Origin: Leuctra nigra
Lineage: Eukaryota > Arthropoda > Insecta > Plecoptera > Leuctridae
Direction: 5' to 3'
Length of the DNA: 64,000 bases
Assembly (NCBI GenBank): GCA_934045905.1
Contig: OW203765.1
Location: 16,555,409-16,619,408, forward strand
The stretch's first letter is position 1; every line of letters begins with the position of its first letter. Shown in pieces: positions 1 to 11,490 of the stretch. A program made the position numbers and the translations under genes. The notes under the pieces were generated by a model, which was not told the origin of the DNA, did not search any database, and saw nothing but the letters and a program-made list of their open reading frames with translations.

Positions 1-176
1 CTTGTGCTGTGGGATTAAGAGTTATTAAAAGTGTTGTTCAAGTGTGATTGTGTTCAAGGTGTTTGTTTTACGAGCTTCGTGCTTCCTCGTACCCCAGAAG
101 CACGTGGCGCCCATCCCCGTCCGCCAGCGTTCCCCCACCCACCCCATTCCACCGTTAAGAAGGGGCAAACGTTATA
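1..176 (+). repeat. 5' LTR, right part only
   Basis: Identical by eye to 4988-5163. The identity stops after GTTATA (171-176), where the 5' copy continues into the primer-binding site and the 3' copy into flanking DNA. About 225 bases of this LTR lie left of the window. Confidence 0.9.
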
Positions 177-178
177 AC

Positions 179-197
179 TGGCGCCCGACGTGGGACC
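179..197 (+). promoter_or_regulatory. Primer-binding site for minus-strand DNA synthesis
   Basis: TGGCGCCCGACGTGGGACC starts two bases after the LTR end. TGGCGCC... is the usual complement of a tRNA 3' end (TGG pairs with CCA). I cannot name the tRNA with certainty. Confidence 0.75.
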
Positions 198-203
198 GAA
201 ATT

Positions 204-1517
204 TTGAAAATGGATTACACACGACTGACGCGTGACGAGATCGAGTATGAGTTGAAGATACGCGGACTAGGCGAGGGACTGACCACCGTTGCCGAAATGA
301 AAACCGTCCTCGCCCAGGCCCTCAAGACCGAGAAGGAGGGGAAGAGCACCTGCCCGCAAGAAACCACTCTGGATCCGGAAGAGGAGCTTGAAACGTGCAA
401 GATGAAAATAGCGGACCTGAGTACAGCGATTACCAACTACAGCGGTTCGTCCAAGGCGGATTCGGAGTACAAACGAATAGAAACACGTTTGGGACACATC
501 TTGCGCCGGCTCGGAAGGGTGAGTGCACTCATCGCGGACGTGTGTACAAGACGAACGGAGCTGATACAGGAAGCAGCCAAGTGCGGGGACAAGCTTAAGG
601 AAAAACTGCTTTCAGACCCGTTAGCTATATTGGCGGCCAATAAAACTTTGTCAGATGCCTTGGCTAAGTTAGCAACCGGCGAGACCAGTGCCAGGAAAAA
701 GTATGTTCCAGCCAGAGACTGGGGAGTTACCTTTACGGGGGACGGCCGTGGGTTGAGTGTAAGCGCCTTCCTGGAACGCATAGAAGAATTATGTGAGTCC
801 AGACTACGATCGAAGGAAGACTTACTAGTGGAAGCAATGGATTTATTCGACGGCTCAGCATTAGTATGGTACCGATCCATTAGGCGGCAGCTCGGCTCCT
901 GGGAAGACCTCACGCAAAAACTACGAGAAGAGTTCCTATCACCCGACTATGACGAGGAGTTACTCGACGAAATTAAGAAGCGAACTCAAGGACCGGAGGA
1001 AACCATTGGAATCTACGTCGCCTTCATGAGGAACTACATGGCGCGGCTGCAGACACCTTTGGCCGAATCCGTCCAGCTAAGTATAATTCGGAAAAACTTA
1101 GACCCGTTTTATGTGGACAGGTTAAGTTTGCAGCAGATCGAGTCCGTGGCCGACCTTCTTAGCCTGGGACGGAAGCTGGAGTACAGCCGGCAACGGGTAC
1201 GCAAATTTCAGCATCCCGTGCAGCAGAAGGATTCTATCGAACCTGACCTGGCCTACCATGGACGCCGAAGACTGCCAGATCGTCCAGGCCCGAACGTCGG
1301 TGCGGTACAGGAAGAGAATCTAGCGGACGTCTCCACAGCGACCTCGAGAGGCAGCAGAGGGCCATGTTGGAACTGTCAAGGTACCGACCACACCTATCGC
1401 GATTGTTTGGCAAAAAGGTCAGTGTTCTGTTATGGTTGTGGTGCAGCAAACGTTTTGAAGCCAAATTGTATCCCTTGCCGTGAACGTGCGGGAAAAGCAG
1501 CAGCGGGTCGAGTGTAG
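204..1517 (+). CDS. gag: Gypsy gag polyprotein (437 aa)
   Basis: Structural protein of the retrotransposon particle. The N-terminal third is charged and predicted helical. The middle (around residues 165-330) has the retrotransposon-gag capsid look, with a WYRSI motif, a DLTQKLREEF segment and a helical stretch after it. Near the C-terminus there is one complete zinc knuckle of CX2CX4HX4C form (CWNCQGTDHTYRDC) followed by a second, degenerate one lacking the histidine (CYGCGAANVLKPNC). The ATG at 204 follows the primer-binding site directly. The stop at 1515-1517 lies inside the open pol frame, which is -1 relative to gag, so pol is probably expressed by frameshifting. Confidence 0.9.
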   Translation: MKMDYTRLTRDEIEYELKIRGLGEGLTTVAEMKTVLAQALKTEKEGKSTCPQETTLDPEEELETCKMKIADLSTAITNYSGSSKADSEYKRIETRLGHILRRLGRVSALIADVCTRRTELIQEAAKCGDKLKEKLLSDPLAILAANKTLSDALAKLATGETSARKKYVPARDWGVTFTGDGRGLSVSAFLERIEELCESRLRSKEDLLVEAMDLFDGSALVWYRSIRRQLGSWEDLTQKLREEFLSPDYDEELLDEIKKRTQGPEETIGIYVAFMRNYMARLQTPLAESVQLSIIRKNLDPFYVDRLSLQQIESVADLLSLGRKLEYSRQRVRKFQHPVQQKDSIEPDLAYHGRRRLPDRPGPNVGAVQEENLADVSTATSRGSRGPCWNCQGTDHTYRDCLAKRSVFCYGCGAANVLKPNCIPCRERAGKAAAGRV

Positions 1518-1582
1518 GGCGGACTCCTCCTGCAAAGCTGATATGTTCGCCTCCTAACGAAGAGTGGTGTGACTGGTTAGAC

Positions 1583-4500
1583 GTGGTAGCCAATCATAGT
1601 CTTCGAGCCAAGCTGGACCATATCCTGGCATCGGCAGGGAATGATAGTCGGCCTAGCCTGAAGGTACACGTGTTGGGGATAGCAATGCAGGGTCTTCTGG
1701 ATTCCGGAGCATCAAGAACGATTCTTGGTCGGGGCGGCTGGGAGAAGATCAAAGCACTTCATCCTCCTCTTCGGAAAATGGAAGCAGGTATGGTGCGCGT
1801 TGCTGATGGACGTTCTTGTCAAGTGTTAGGAGAGGCTGATCTGCCGATTGAATTAGATGGGAGAGTAAAAGTTTTACCAATTTTGGTAGTCCCATTACTG
1901 GAGCGTGCCTTATACTTAGGGATCGACTTTTGGAAGACAATGAGGTTTGTTCCCGATGTAGCGCAGGGTACCTGGACCTTTAGTGATAGTGGAGAAATAC
2001 CCCGGGTAGCCGAGTGTACTCAAATCAAGGACAGACTCTCACCCAAGGAAAGAATTCAGTTGGAGAAGATGGTGACAGATTTGATGGCTCTCCCACAGGA
2101 TAAGCTAGGGGTAACAGGTTTAGTGCATCATAAGATCGATACAGGAGATGCGGCTCCCATCAAACAACGGTACTACCCTTATTCACCGGTCATACAGAAG
2201 CAGATTAATAAGGAACTCGACGAAATGTTAAGGGACGGAGTAGTCGAACCTTCAACCAGTGCATGGAGTTCACCTATTATGCTAGTAGAGAAACCAGATT
2301 CCAAGGCCTTTAGGGTATGCATAGACTTCAGAAGAGTGAATGCAGTGACCAAACGTGACGCATATCCTTTGCCGTACGTGTCAGCTATCTTGGACCGGTT
2401 AAGGAATGCAACGTACATGTCCTCCCTAGACCTGAAAACGGCGTATTGGCAAGTGCCCCTGGAAGAAGAGAGCAAGGAAAAGACGGCATTTGCAGTGGCG
2501 GGCCGGGGTCTTTTCCAATTCCGGCGGATGCCCTTCGGGTTGCATAATTCTCCAGCAACGTGGCAACGTTTAATAGACCGAGTATTAGGCCCAGAACTAG
2601 ATCCCCACGTATTTGTGTATCTAGATGACGTGATAATTGTTACTCCTACTTTTGAAGCACACTTCGAGGTTCTACAGAAGGTGTTGCAGAAGTTGAAGGC
2701 GGCGGGCCTGACATTAAATAAGGACAAATGTCAATTTGGCCGTTCAGAGTTGAAGTACCTTGGGTACATGGTTGATGAGGGGGGTTTACGCGTGAACACT
2801 GAAAAGGTTACGGCGATGATTAACTACCCGACGCCCAAGAATGTTACTGAAGTTAGACGTTTCATTGGACTGGCAAGTTGGTACCGACGTTTCGTACCAG
2901 ATTTCGCCACGAAAATGGTACCACTGAATGAGTTGACTAAAGGGGTGCGAAAGGGCCAAAGAAATCCGCCCTGGAAGTGGGAGGAAAAGCATGATCTGGC
3001 TTTTCGACAAATCAAGAGCCATTTAGTAGAAGCTCCCCTCCTCACCTGTCCCGACTTCAACCGGCCATTTCTGATACAAACTGACGCTTCAGAAGTGGGT
3101 CTGGGAGCAGTTATCTCACAAGAGTTTGAAGATGGAGAAAAGGTCATTGCGTATGCCAGCCGGTCATTGACAAAGAGTGAACGGGTCTACACCACCACGG
3201 AATTGGAGTGCTTAGCGGTGGTCTGGGCAGTGGAGAAATTTAGACCGTATGTGGAAGGCTCTCCATTCACAGTCATCACGGACCATCATTCCTTAATCTG
3301 GCTACATAACCTCAAAGACCCGAGAGGACGGCTCGCTCGTTGGGCGATAAGGCTGCAACAGTACTCGTTCGAAATTCTGCATAGACCCGGGAGGAACCAT
3401 GCTGTACCGGATGCCTTGTCGAGATCCGTGGGACTTCTGGAGTCTATTGAAATCACCAAGGACGACCATGATGACTGGTATACGGCCCAACTCAAGAAAG
3501 TAATGGATTATCCTCAAAATTATCCGAACTGGAAGGCTGAAGATGATAAGTTGTGGAAGCGTTTACTACGAAGAAAAAAAACAGTTCCTACTTACTCCAG
3601 AAGACGAAGGCTGGAGGATGGTAGTTCCGAGATCACTGCGGAAAAGTCTTCTAGTAGAATACTATGATCAGCCGACAGCCGGGCATCTGGGAACCTTTAA
3701 GACTATCAAGAGGATATCCGAAACGTACTACTGGCCAGGCATGGCCGCCGACATCAGTCGTTATGTCCAGAAGTGCAAGGTCTGCCAATCCCTCAAGCCT
3801 GTGCAACAACTACCAGCGGGGTTGATGGGAAGCCAACGGGAAGTCACCAATCCTTGGCAAATGATCTCCACAGATTTGATGGGCCCTTTCCCGGTTTCCT
3901 CTAAACAAAACCGGTTCCTGTTAGTGATTGCCGACTGTTTCACCAAATATACCTTACTCTTCCCGTTACGAACTGCAACTGCAGAGAAGATAGCCCAAAT
4001 CATGGAGCATGAAGTGTTTCTCGTGTATGGAGCTCCCCAATATGTGATCTGCGACAACGGAACTCAGTACACCAGTAAACAGTTTGTGGATAAAGTTACC
4101 GGCTATGGGGGGAAAATCCTTTACAACCCAAATTACCACCCGCAAGCGAACCCGACAGAGAGAATCAATCGCGTCCTGAAGACGATGATAGCGTCGTACG
4201 TGAAGGATAACCATCGGAGTTGGGACAAGAATTTACCACAGTTGAGGCACGCCATCTGTACGGCGACACACGAAGCGACGGGTTTCACACCCGCTTTTCT
4301 CAACTTTGGCCGAGAACTCTTCTTGTCCGGGACGTCGTACCGCAAGTTGGAAGAAGATGGTTACGCTCCGAGGATGGGTCCACGTGAACCTCGGGCCAAG
4401 CTATTAAAGGAACTTCCCGCACTCTACGCCGAGGTTACTGATAGACTCCAAAGAGCCCACGAGAAGAACAGCCGGATCTACAACCTCCGTCGCCGTCCAC

Positions 4501-4730
4501 TGCAATTTCAACCAGGAGATGTTGTTTGGAGAAAGACTTTTCCCCAATCAGATGCCGCGCGCTACTTCACGGCGAAGTTAGCACCGAAGTATACGCGGTG
4601 CTTCATCCACAAGCGGGTGTCCAACCTAGTCTACGAGCTGCGGGAGGAAGATGGGCGAGTACTTCCAACCAGGTGGCACGTACAAGATCTCAAGCCGGAT
4701 GCGACGCCCGAAGCAGAAGATAATTTATAA
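1583..4730 (+). pseudogene. pol: Gypsy pol: protease, RT, RNase H, integrase; one frameshift
   Basis: The polyprotein is read in two frames: 1583-3667, then 3543-4730. Domains in order: aspartic protease with DSGA (around 1700); reverse transcriptase with YLDD (around 2617-2630); RNase H with TDAS (around 3080); integrase with a zinc-binding H...C..C segment (3685-3790) and a D-D-E core visible as STDLMG (around 3870), CDNGTQY (around 4050) and NPTERINR (around 4150). The frames switch at a run of eight A (3574-3581), consistent with a one-base slip in this copy. The pol frame is already open upstream of 1583 and overlaps the gag end, so 1583 is not a real start. No chromodomain is evident at the C-terminus. 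Confidence in the family is high; whether the slip is biological or a sequencing error cannot be told. Confidence 0.88.
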
Positions 4731-4741
4731 AATAAATTCTT

Positions 4742-4760
4742 AAAAGAGGAAAAGGTGGAG
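4742..4760 (+). other. Polypurine tract
   Basis: Purine-rich stretch (AAAAGAGGAAAAGGTGGAG) just before the TGTAAC that opens the 3' LTR. It is the expected plus-strand primer position. Confidence 0.65.
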
Positions 4761-4762
4761 TT

Positions 4763-5163
4763 TGTAACATGTAAACTGAGGGAGGGCGGCCGCCCGAGGT
4801 CAACCGGTCATACAACCCCTCACGCGCTCGAGCAGGGGCTCGAGAGTGGTTGACCGGCGAGCGACGGAACTGGTTGTGTTGTGTGTTGTCAGAGAGAGAG
4901 ACGTTTCTAGAAGCCGACGCAGGCAACTGATTTTTGTACAGAGAAAGAGTGTTGATGATTATTATTTGTCGGACTGTCTTACGACGACTTGTGCTGTGGG
5001 ATTAAGAGTTATTAAAAGTGTTGTTCAAGTGTGATTGTGTTCAAGGTGTTTGTTTTACGAGCTTCGTGCTTCCTCGTACCCCAGAAGCACGTGGCGCCCA
5101 TCCCCGTCCGCCAGCGTTCCCCCACCCACCCCATTCCACCGTTAAGAAGGGGCAAACGTTATA
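4763..5163 (+). repeat. 3' LTR (about 401 bp)
   Basis: Begins TGTAAC after the purine tract and ends GTTATA, an imperfect terminal inverted pair. The last 176 bases match the 5' copy. The U3-like half holds a strong inverted repeat: GGTCAACCGG near 4799 pairs with its complement near 4848, with an inner CTCGAG pair. Confidence 0.85.
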
Positions 5164-5514
5164 TAGTATCCGCACAAGAGGTTCATTTCTTGGAATATTT
5201 AGGTACATGCTTTTAACTTTTAAGTGTCCAGATTTAATTTTGAGGTCATATAGTTGATTAGGGCTGGTCTTTGTACCTCTTGCTAAAGTTAGCTACCGGA
5301 TAAAATTCTAGACAGCGTTACCAAACGTCTTTCAACTTCTTGATAGTGTTAGCTAGAGGATGCAATCTATGTTAAATTAGGTGCTTGTTGTCTTTGTCAG
5401 TTAGCTAGCTATCAAGGACTCTAGCAATAGGTACATAAACCGGCCTTTTTTGCCTTCAGAGTAGACAGGCAACTTAAATACTTTAAAAACGTATAAATAC
5501 ACCAAGAAATAGAG
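5164..5514. other. Flank, no gene seen
   Basis: AT-rich. A GGGCTGGTCTTTG...CTTGCTAAAG stretch near 5260-5290 loosely resembles the TTAA MITE at 43956-44100, so it may be a decayed copy. Nothing coding is visible. Confidence 0.4.
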
Positions 5515-5906
5515 CAATAGGGAATATGTATGTATTTTTTTTAAACTATAATTCAAAATAACAACATATTTGTTGGTAAATCGCACAATTTTCGCACTAA
5601 AAAGTGCAAATTTTAATTCATAAATATAAAATTGAAAATCAATGTAAAATTTGGCTGAAAAACGCCATCACGGCGAGTGATGTCATTTATATCGACCAAC
5701 AATGATGTTGCCATGGTTACTATAAAATATGACATCCCTCGCCATGATAGCGTTTTCCCGCCAGAATTTACACTGATTTTTAATTTCATATTTATGAATG
5801 AAAATGTATACTTTTAAGATTAAAAAAAGTGTGTTTTACCAACAAATGTGTTGTTATTTTGAAATATTGTATTTTAACCGCATAAAAACTTTTGCATATT
5901 CCCTAT
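5515..5906. mobile_element. Foldback (palindromic) MITE
   Basis: The left arm from ATAGGGAATATG (5515) through ATATTTGTTGGTAAA pairs with the right arm TTTACCAACAAATG ... GCATATTCCCTAT (to about 5906). The inner arms, around TTCATAAATATAAAATTG and its complement (5617-5800), also pair. The loop region carries two diverged half-sites around GATGTCAT and GACATC. No coding capacity. The superfamily is not clear, since I could not identify a target duplication. Confidence 0.65.
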
Positions 5907-6261
5907 GTGCTTGGATTCTATTTTCATTCACTAGTGAAACGGATAGTAAACCGTGTATAACACATCTATGTGTTGGGTTGTTTGTAAAAACTAAATGTAC
6001 ACATAAAATGGATTCAAAGGCTTGTACTTTAATTAATTAGCCAACTGAGAAGCACAGGTTGCTGAGTCGGTATAAAAGTTGTTTTAAAGGTCGTTGAAAA
6101 TGAAAGCTGCGCGTATATTACGTATTTCTTCTATTCACAGAGAGCTTTGCACATTTCATTACGTCGATTAGTTCCAGTTCATTGAAACATCTCATAGAAA
6201 AGGCACAAAAAAGTTCTTTCATTTCGAATTCATGGAGCTTAAGTAGTGCTAACATTATGTG

Positions 6262-6355
6262 TTCTCCGCTCCTCTCCATTCCTCTCCTCTCCTCTCCTCT
6301 CCTCTCCTCTCCTCTCCTCTCCTCTCCCCTCCTCTTCTCTCCTCTTCTCTCCTGA
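6262..6355. repeat. (CCTCT)n microsatellite
   Basis: About 90 bases of near-perfect CCTCT repeats. It gives repetitive R/G/E-rich ORFs on the minus strand that are not genes. Confidence 0.95.
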
Positions 6356-7218
6356 ACCAAGCGACACATCAAATATTGAACTTGATCGGAGATTAGGCAC
6401 TGTGTAACCTCCTCCAGCTCTCCAATTAGCAAGTATAAGTTTGATATTCAAAAATCTCGTATCAATTTTAAATGATGATAAGGCGATTTAGTATTTATAA
6501 TAGGCTATTTGTACTAGCTTATGAATAAAAAATATAGGAAACCTAGTAGCAAATTCGCAACGAAAATGGAATTTTATTCAAAAACTTAGTGAATAAGCAC
6601 ATCTAAAATGACTTATCTTGATATTTCCCAAGTATTCCATAAAAACTCTGTTTCTCCCTTCTGAAATAAGTAGTCAATATTACAATGCGAGGTTTTCTAT
6701 TGAAAATTACGGATTTTGAGAGATAAACAAGTGATTATAATTATACGTTTCTCCAGTTTTAATTTCAATTTATAATGAACCTTCCACAATTCTGCTTAAT
6801 ATAATTCACGGAAGACCGTACAAGCACAAAGAATTAACGTATTAATGAATACACTATAATGAGTAAGAAGACCAGTAATTATCCGATTATAATCTCTAAG
6901 GGCTCGTCAAGGGAAGCTGCGTAACCACGGACAACCAATAGACTTCTTTATCGGCCTTCTGCCTGACGTCACTCCCCATGTCAGTTCAGAAGAGATCTCG
7001 GGGTCTATTTATCATGCACGGATCCGTGGAGCGAATATGATAGATGTGATGTCATCACTGACGTCACTGTTGCTCTGACGTCACAGCGACAAGCAAGATT
7101 TACTGGAATACGATCTTCTTGCAAAAGTTGAACATTTTAAATCTAGATTTATAATAAAAAGAGTAGTTTAAATGGTAGAATGGTATTGTGTTTTGGGGCA
7201 AATACTTCCTTTAAAAAA
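6356..7218. other. No gene; three CRE palindromes
   Basis: AT-rich sequence without coding signal. TGACGTCA occurs at 6964-6971, 7059-7066 and 7076-7083, within 120 bases. Confidence 0.5.
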
Positions 7219-7646
7219 TTGTGTAAAATGTCCCGATAAGTAAGATACACTTTTAGCCTACAGTTTAGCCTAAATTGGACTCAAGCCTAAAGTTTAGCCT
7301 AAGTGGACTTAGGCTAAACCAAGGTATTCACCAAGGTTTCCACTGATATATCCTGCCGCTAAGTTCTGTTGTAAAATGTCCCGATAAGTAAGATAAAGTT
7401 CACTTTAGCCTAAAGTTTAGCCTAAATTGGACTTTAGCGGTCTACATGGCTGTGTTTCATTGGCTGTTGCCAAGGTTTCCACTGATATATCCTGCCGCTA
7501 AGTTCGGTTGTACAATGTCCCGATAAAGTTAGCGGCAGGATCTATCGGTTGAAACCTTGGCAACAGCCAATGAAACAGACGCTTACTAAAGTCCACTTTA
7601 TGAGCTAAAGTGAACTTTATCGTAATTATAGGGACATTGTACAACC
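7219..7646. mobile_element. Nested foldback MITE with TTAGCCTAAA repeats
   Basis: Segments starting AAAATGTCCCGATAAG recur at 7225 and 7374, and the arm 7369-7504 is inverted at 7530-7645. Shared blocks are AAAGTCCACTTTA, the ATTGGCTGTTGCCAAGG/CCTTGGCAACAGCCAAT pair, and the TAGCGGCAGG/CCTGCCGCTA pair. Termini read GGTTGTACAATGTCCC and its complement. No ORF. Confidence 0.65.
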
Positions 7647-9010
7647 GGGCATAATTAAATTCAGTCTTAGATATTTTGAAGATATCCAAATTATTGAGCG
7701 AGCGAAGCGAGCGACTCCATTTGGCTCTTTTAGCACGGACCTCTGTTTTTTTTTTTTTGTTTTTTTTTTTTTTTTTTTTTGTTTTTGTATGCTAAAGGAA
7801 GCAATAGAAGTCGCACCGTTTCACCGATCGACCTGAAATTTTGCACACATGTAAAGACAACCTTCTCTGTTTGCAGACCCAATTTTTTTTTGAAATCCAT
7901 CCATTGGTTCATTGTTAAAATAAGTATCTCCTGATAGCCTAAAAAATGAAAATGGTCTTCGAGAAATGTGATCAAACTCATATTTAGCATGGTCAGTAAG
8001 ACCAACAAAGTAACTTATTTTACAAATTTTCAGCCGAATCTGTCAAGAAAGTATGCACTCATTGACATTTTTAATAGTTGTCAGAAATGAAACATTGAAA
8101 ATGAATGTCTTTCCAATGCAACTGAATCTGATTTGCTTTAGGTACAAGAGTGTTTTGATGGTATGTACACTTTTTTAGTGAAAAGCAGATATTTTTATGT
8201 TTATTGAGTTGATCAAATTTGAATAATTCAATTTGGATCATAGTTTCCAACAAATCATTTCGAGTTTTTAAGGACCTTGATTGTCTTTTCGTCAATTCGT
8301 AATTCTGATGGCCGTGCCTCCCGTGTTTCTACTTGGCTGATTTTGCATCCAGGAGGGATTAGAACATAAGCTCACATTTCAATAATATCATTGAGTGGCG
8401 TTTGTTCTCTTCTAGCGTTCACACGTCATTCCAAATCTCTCCTGCATTTTGCTTCTTTTCGTTGATAATTTTGGCAATTTGGTGTACTTTGTGAAGTTAT
8501 TAGTAAAATTGAATCGCTTTTAAAGCATAGATATTAGGTATCTACAGTTTTTGTCCAGGGGATTGATTATTTCAAATTATTTTCTTCTTGGAAACGTTGG
8601 ATTTATTCCGTTTCTGAGCTTCTGTCTAGCCTGACATTTCCTTGAAGGTTGCTATTTTTTTTTGAAAGTTTTGATTCATTCAGTTCAAAACATTACGTTG
8701 TCTTATTTTAATTGTGGAACGTTGGATTCATTCCGTTCCTTAACTAGGTAGTTTCTATTTTACCTGATCCGTTTTTTTGTGTGGAACTTTGATTCCTTTC
8801 GCTTATTAGTTGAAAGGTGTTTACTTTATTTTCATATTTGCGAAGTTTTGTTCAAGATTCATTTCGTAACATTACGACATTGAATACATTACGTCTTTGA
8901 GCACACATTTCGTGCATTTCAAACATTGATCACACAAATATTATTGTACTTTAATTAGGTAGGTACTCTACTTCTTACTTTTTCATTACCTATCTTATCC
9001 CTATTTAAAC

Positions 9011-9241
9011 ATGCCGAAAAATGAAAAGACTTCTGCTAGAATGAAAGCCATAAAGGCGAAAAAGCGTCTGCGTGAAATTGAAGATCAAGAAACTGACGAA
9101 GCTAAATCTAAAAGGTTGAAACAAAATGTCGTTAATAATAAAGCATCAAGGAGCAAAGAGACCCCCGACCAGACTGCTGCAAGGAGATACTCAAACAATC
9201 AACGCAATACCCGCTCTCGTGCAGCGGGTATTGCCGATTGA
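9011..9241 (+). pseudogene. Relic of Helitron-type N-terminal ORF (76 aa)
   Basis: Lysine/arginine-rich peptide with a QTAARRYSNNQRNTRSRAAG-like stretch. Basic N-terminal segments rich in R/A like this are known in arthropod Helitron replication-helicase proteins. No Rep HUH motif or helicase motif follows: the frame runs straight into the noncoding 3' part of family A at 9237. An ATG with upstream in-frame stops is present at 9011. The assignment rests on composition plus context, so it is tentative. Confidence 0.4.
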
Positions 9242-10811
9242 CCGACCAACTAAAAACTTCGCATGGTAATTGGTAGCAACATTTAAGGTATTTTTGCCAA
9301 TTTTCAGTCTTATCTGTCGTTATTTTCAAAAGTTTTTGTAATTCTAGCGACATTTTGTGTGTTGGCTGTCAAATTCACGGCGACTTCGAATCTTCAGTTC
9401 AAGGCAGGGTAGTTAGAGCAGAAAGTTTCAAACGAAATGAAACTAATAATGACCGCTTAACAGATTGATCTGATATTGTGTACACAGTAATATCATATCC
9501 CAGAAAAAACACTCCGTGTAAAAATACCAGCCAAGTCTCTTTAACTATAAAAAAAATAGAAGAAATCTAAAAATTCAGCACTGAAAAGGAGTGATATCAA
9601 AAAAGGAGCCAAGTCAACGAATTTTCCAAATTTTAATCGTACCATTGAAATAAAAATATCAACCCCCGAGAAATACTTAAAAAAAGGACTTGGCGCATCG
9701 TTTTTTTAAAGACACTTTTCTATCCTAAAAGTATAGGAAGAACTCTACAAGTATATTTTCCTGAGTATATCACATTCATTATCGACGAATCATACTACGT
9801 TTTAATATAACTAGTACTCTTACCTACTGGCAGTTTTGGTATTTTGTCAATATTCAGAGGAAATAAACGGATAAACGAATAACGAATAAACGGAAGCGGC
9901 CTAGTCTATTCGTTATTGCCACTATTTCTAGGGTCATATTAATCAATCATACTTCTCAATATCGTGACTGAGGGAAATAGCGAAAGCGCTCATTACAAGA
10001 AGGCCGTCAATGAGATTTGTATAAGTGACTAGTGCACTGAGCCATGCTGCTCAAATAATTACTGACTAGATTTTTATCTAAAGTAATACGTTATGTAATT
10101 TATGAATTTTTTTGGTATAAAATGTTAATTAATAGCAATTAATTACACGGCGAGAAGGTTCAAAGTATAATGCTGTAGTAGGTATGTTGATGTACCCACA
10201 AAACTATAGGTACCTACCAATCACAAACACAACTGTTCTGTATTTATTGCTTGTAAGACAATGCTATGTTTCTTTGCGTACTTATATTTAAATTTAAAAT
10301 ATTTTACAGAATGTTCAATATTTAATTTGAAAGTTTTGTCCCAATTTTTCTAGGCATTTCTGAACTACGTAGTATGTGAGTGGCATAAGCTTAAGAATAG
10401 AAAAATGTCTTTAAAAAAACGATGCGCCAAGTCCTTTTTTTAAGTATTTCTCGGGGGTTGATATTTTTATTTCAATGGTACGATTAAAATTTTTAAAATT
10501 CGTTGACTTGGCTCCTTTTTTGATATCACTCCTTTTCAGTGCTGAATTTTTAGATTTCTTCTATTTTTTTTATAGTTAAAGAGACTTGGCTGGTATTTTT
10601 ACACGGAGTGTTTTTTCTGGGATATCACTTCTTTTGTTAGTTTATTCATACAGCTTGTAGCACATGTCCGAGCAGGGACTAATTTCTTTAAAAAAATACG
10701 CCTCAACCGATTTGGTTACTATGAAAAGTTGCGTTTGGTATAAGATGAAAATGATTATCCAAGAAGAATAGCTTAAGTTTCGTTATAATCGATCCAGCCG
10801 TTTTCGATACA

Positions 10812-11402
10812 TGACGTCACTTCCGGTTTTGAAATAGCGGCCGAATTCCGGTATAGGTAATAAGAAAACAATCTAGTTTTATCTAGTTGATACCTTCATG
10901 AACGACCATCTGAATTCCTAATCCCTATATTTCCGTAAAATCGGTCATGCCGTTTGTAATATATGACGTCACTTCCGGTTTCATTTAGTGGTTCCTGCCG
11001 CCATTTCCGGTACCATTAATTTATTTATTCATTTTTCACAATTGATTTTTCAAATAAATAGCAGAATGAATACGCAGGAGCTAGTTCAGTTGCAATCGGT
11101 ACAGGCGTTTTAGATATATGACGTCACTTCCGGTTTCAGGAATGGCGGCCGAGAACACTGCTACCTTGAATATATAAATTGTATTGTCTATGTTACAATG
11201 TAAGTTAATTATGTACGTATTTTAAGTATAATTTGTTGAAATAAGTTAAATATTGCGTATTTATGACGTCACTTCCGGTTTAAAAAATAAGAAAATAATA
11301 TTTTTTTTATTGATACTTCATATCGATGACCATCTTAATCGAATGGCGCTAATTTCGTTCTAATCGGTCTAGACGTTTTTGAGTTATGACGTCACTTCCG
11401 GT
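10812..11402 (-). promoter_or_regulatory. Five ETS-CRE composite motifs in B1
   Basis: ACCGGAAGTGACGTCA, read on the minus strand, occurs at 10812-10827, 10964-10979, 11119-11134, 11264-11279 and 11387-11402. Each is followed by a diverged phrase of the type 'AACG.CTG.ACCGAT', so the motifs sit in a 120-155 bp tandem repeat. CCGGAAGT is the ETS core and TGACGTCA the full CRE palindrome. Whether proteins bind here is inference. Confidence 0.6.
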
Positions 11403-11490
11403 TTCAAAATGGCGGCTTCCGGTTGGTTTTATAAAAAGGCACCTCAGACGCCAAAAGTGCACATGTGGTAAAAATTTCAGGTCGATCGGT

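Larger units (their letters stand above)
1..5163 (+). mobile_element. Ty3/Gypsy LTR retrotransposon, 5' end cut by window
   Basis: The first 176 bases repeat at 4988-5163, which defines the LTR pair. Between them lie a tRNA primer-binding site, gag, pol in the order protease-RT-RNase H-integrase, and a purine-rich tract before the 3' LTR. The order RT before integrase is Ty3/Gypsy type. There is no env-like ORF between the integrase end (4730) and the LTR, so this is a plain retrotransposon rather than an errantivirus-like element. The left flank is outside the window, so no target-site duplication can be checked. The copy carries one frameshift in pol; the two LTR stretches look nearly identical by eye, suggesting a recent insertion. 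Confidence 0.93.

Noticed and set aside
6118..6451. Minus-strand ORFs with RRGEERRGEE repeats
   Set aside because: They are the translation of the (CCTCT)n microsatellite and have no independent coding signal.
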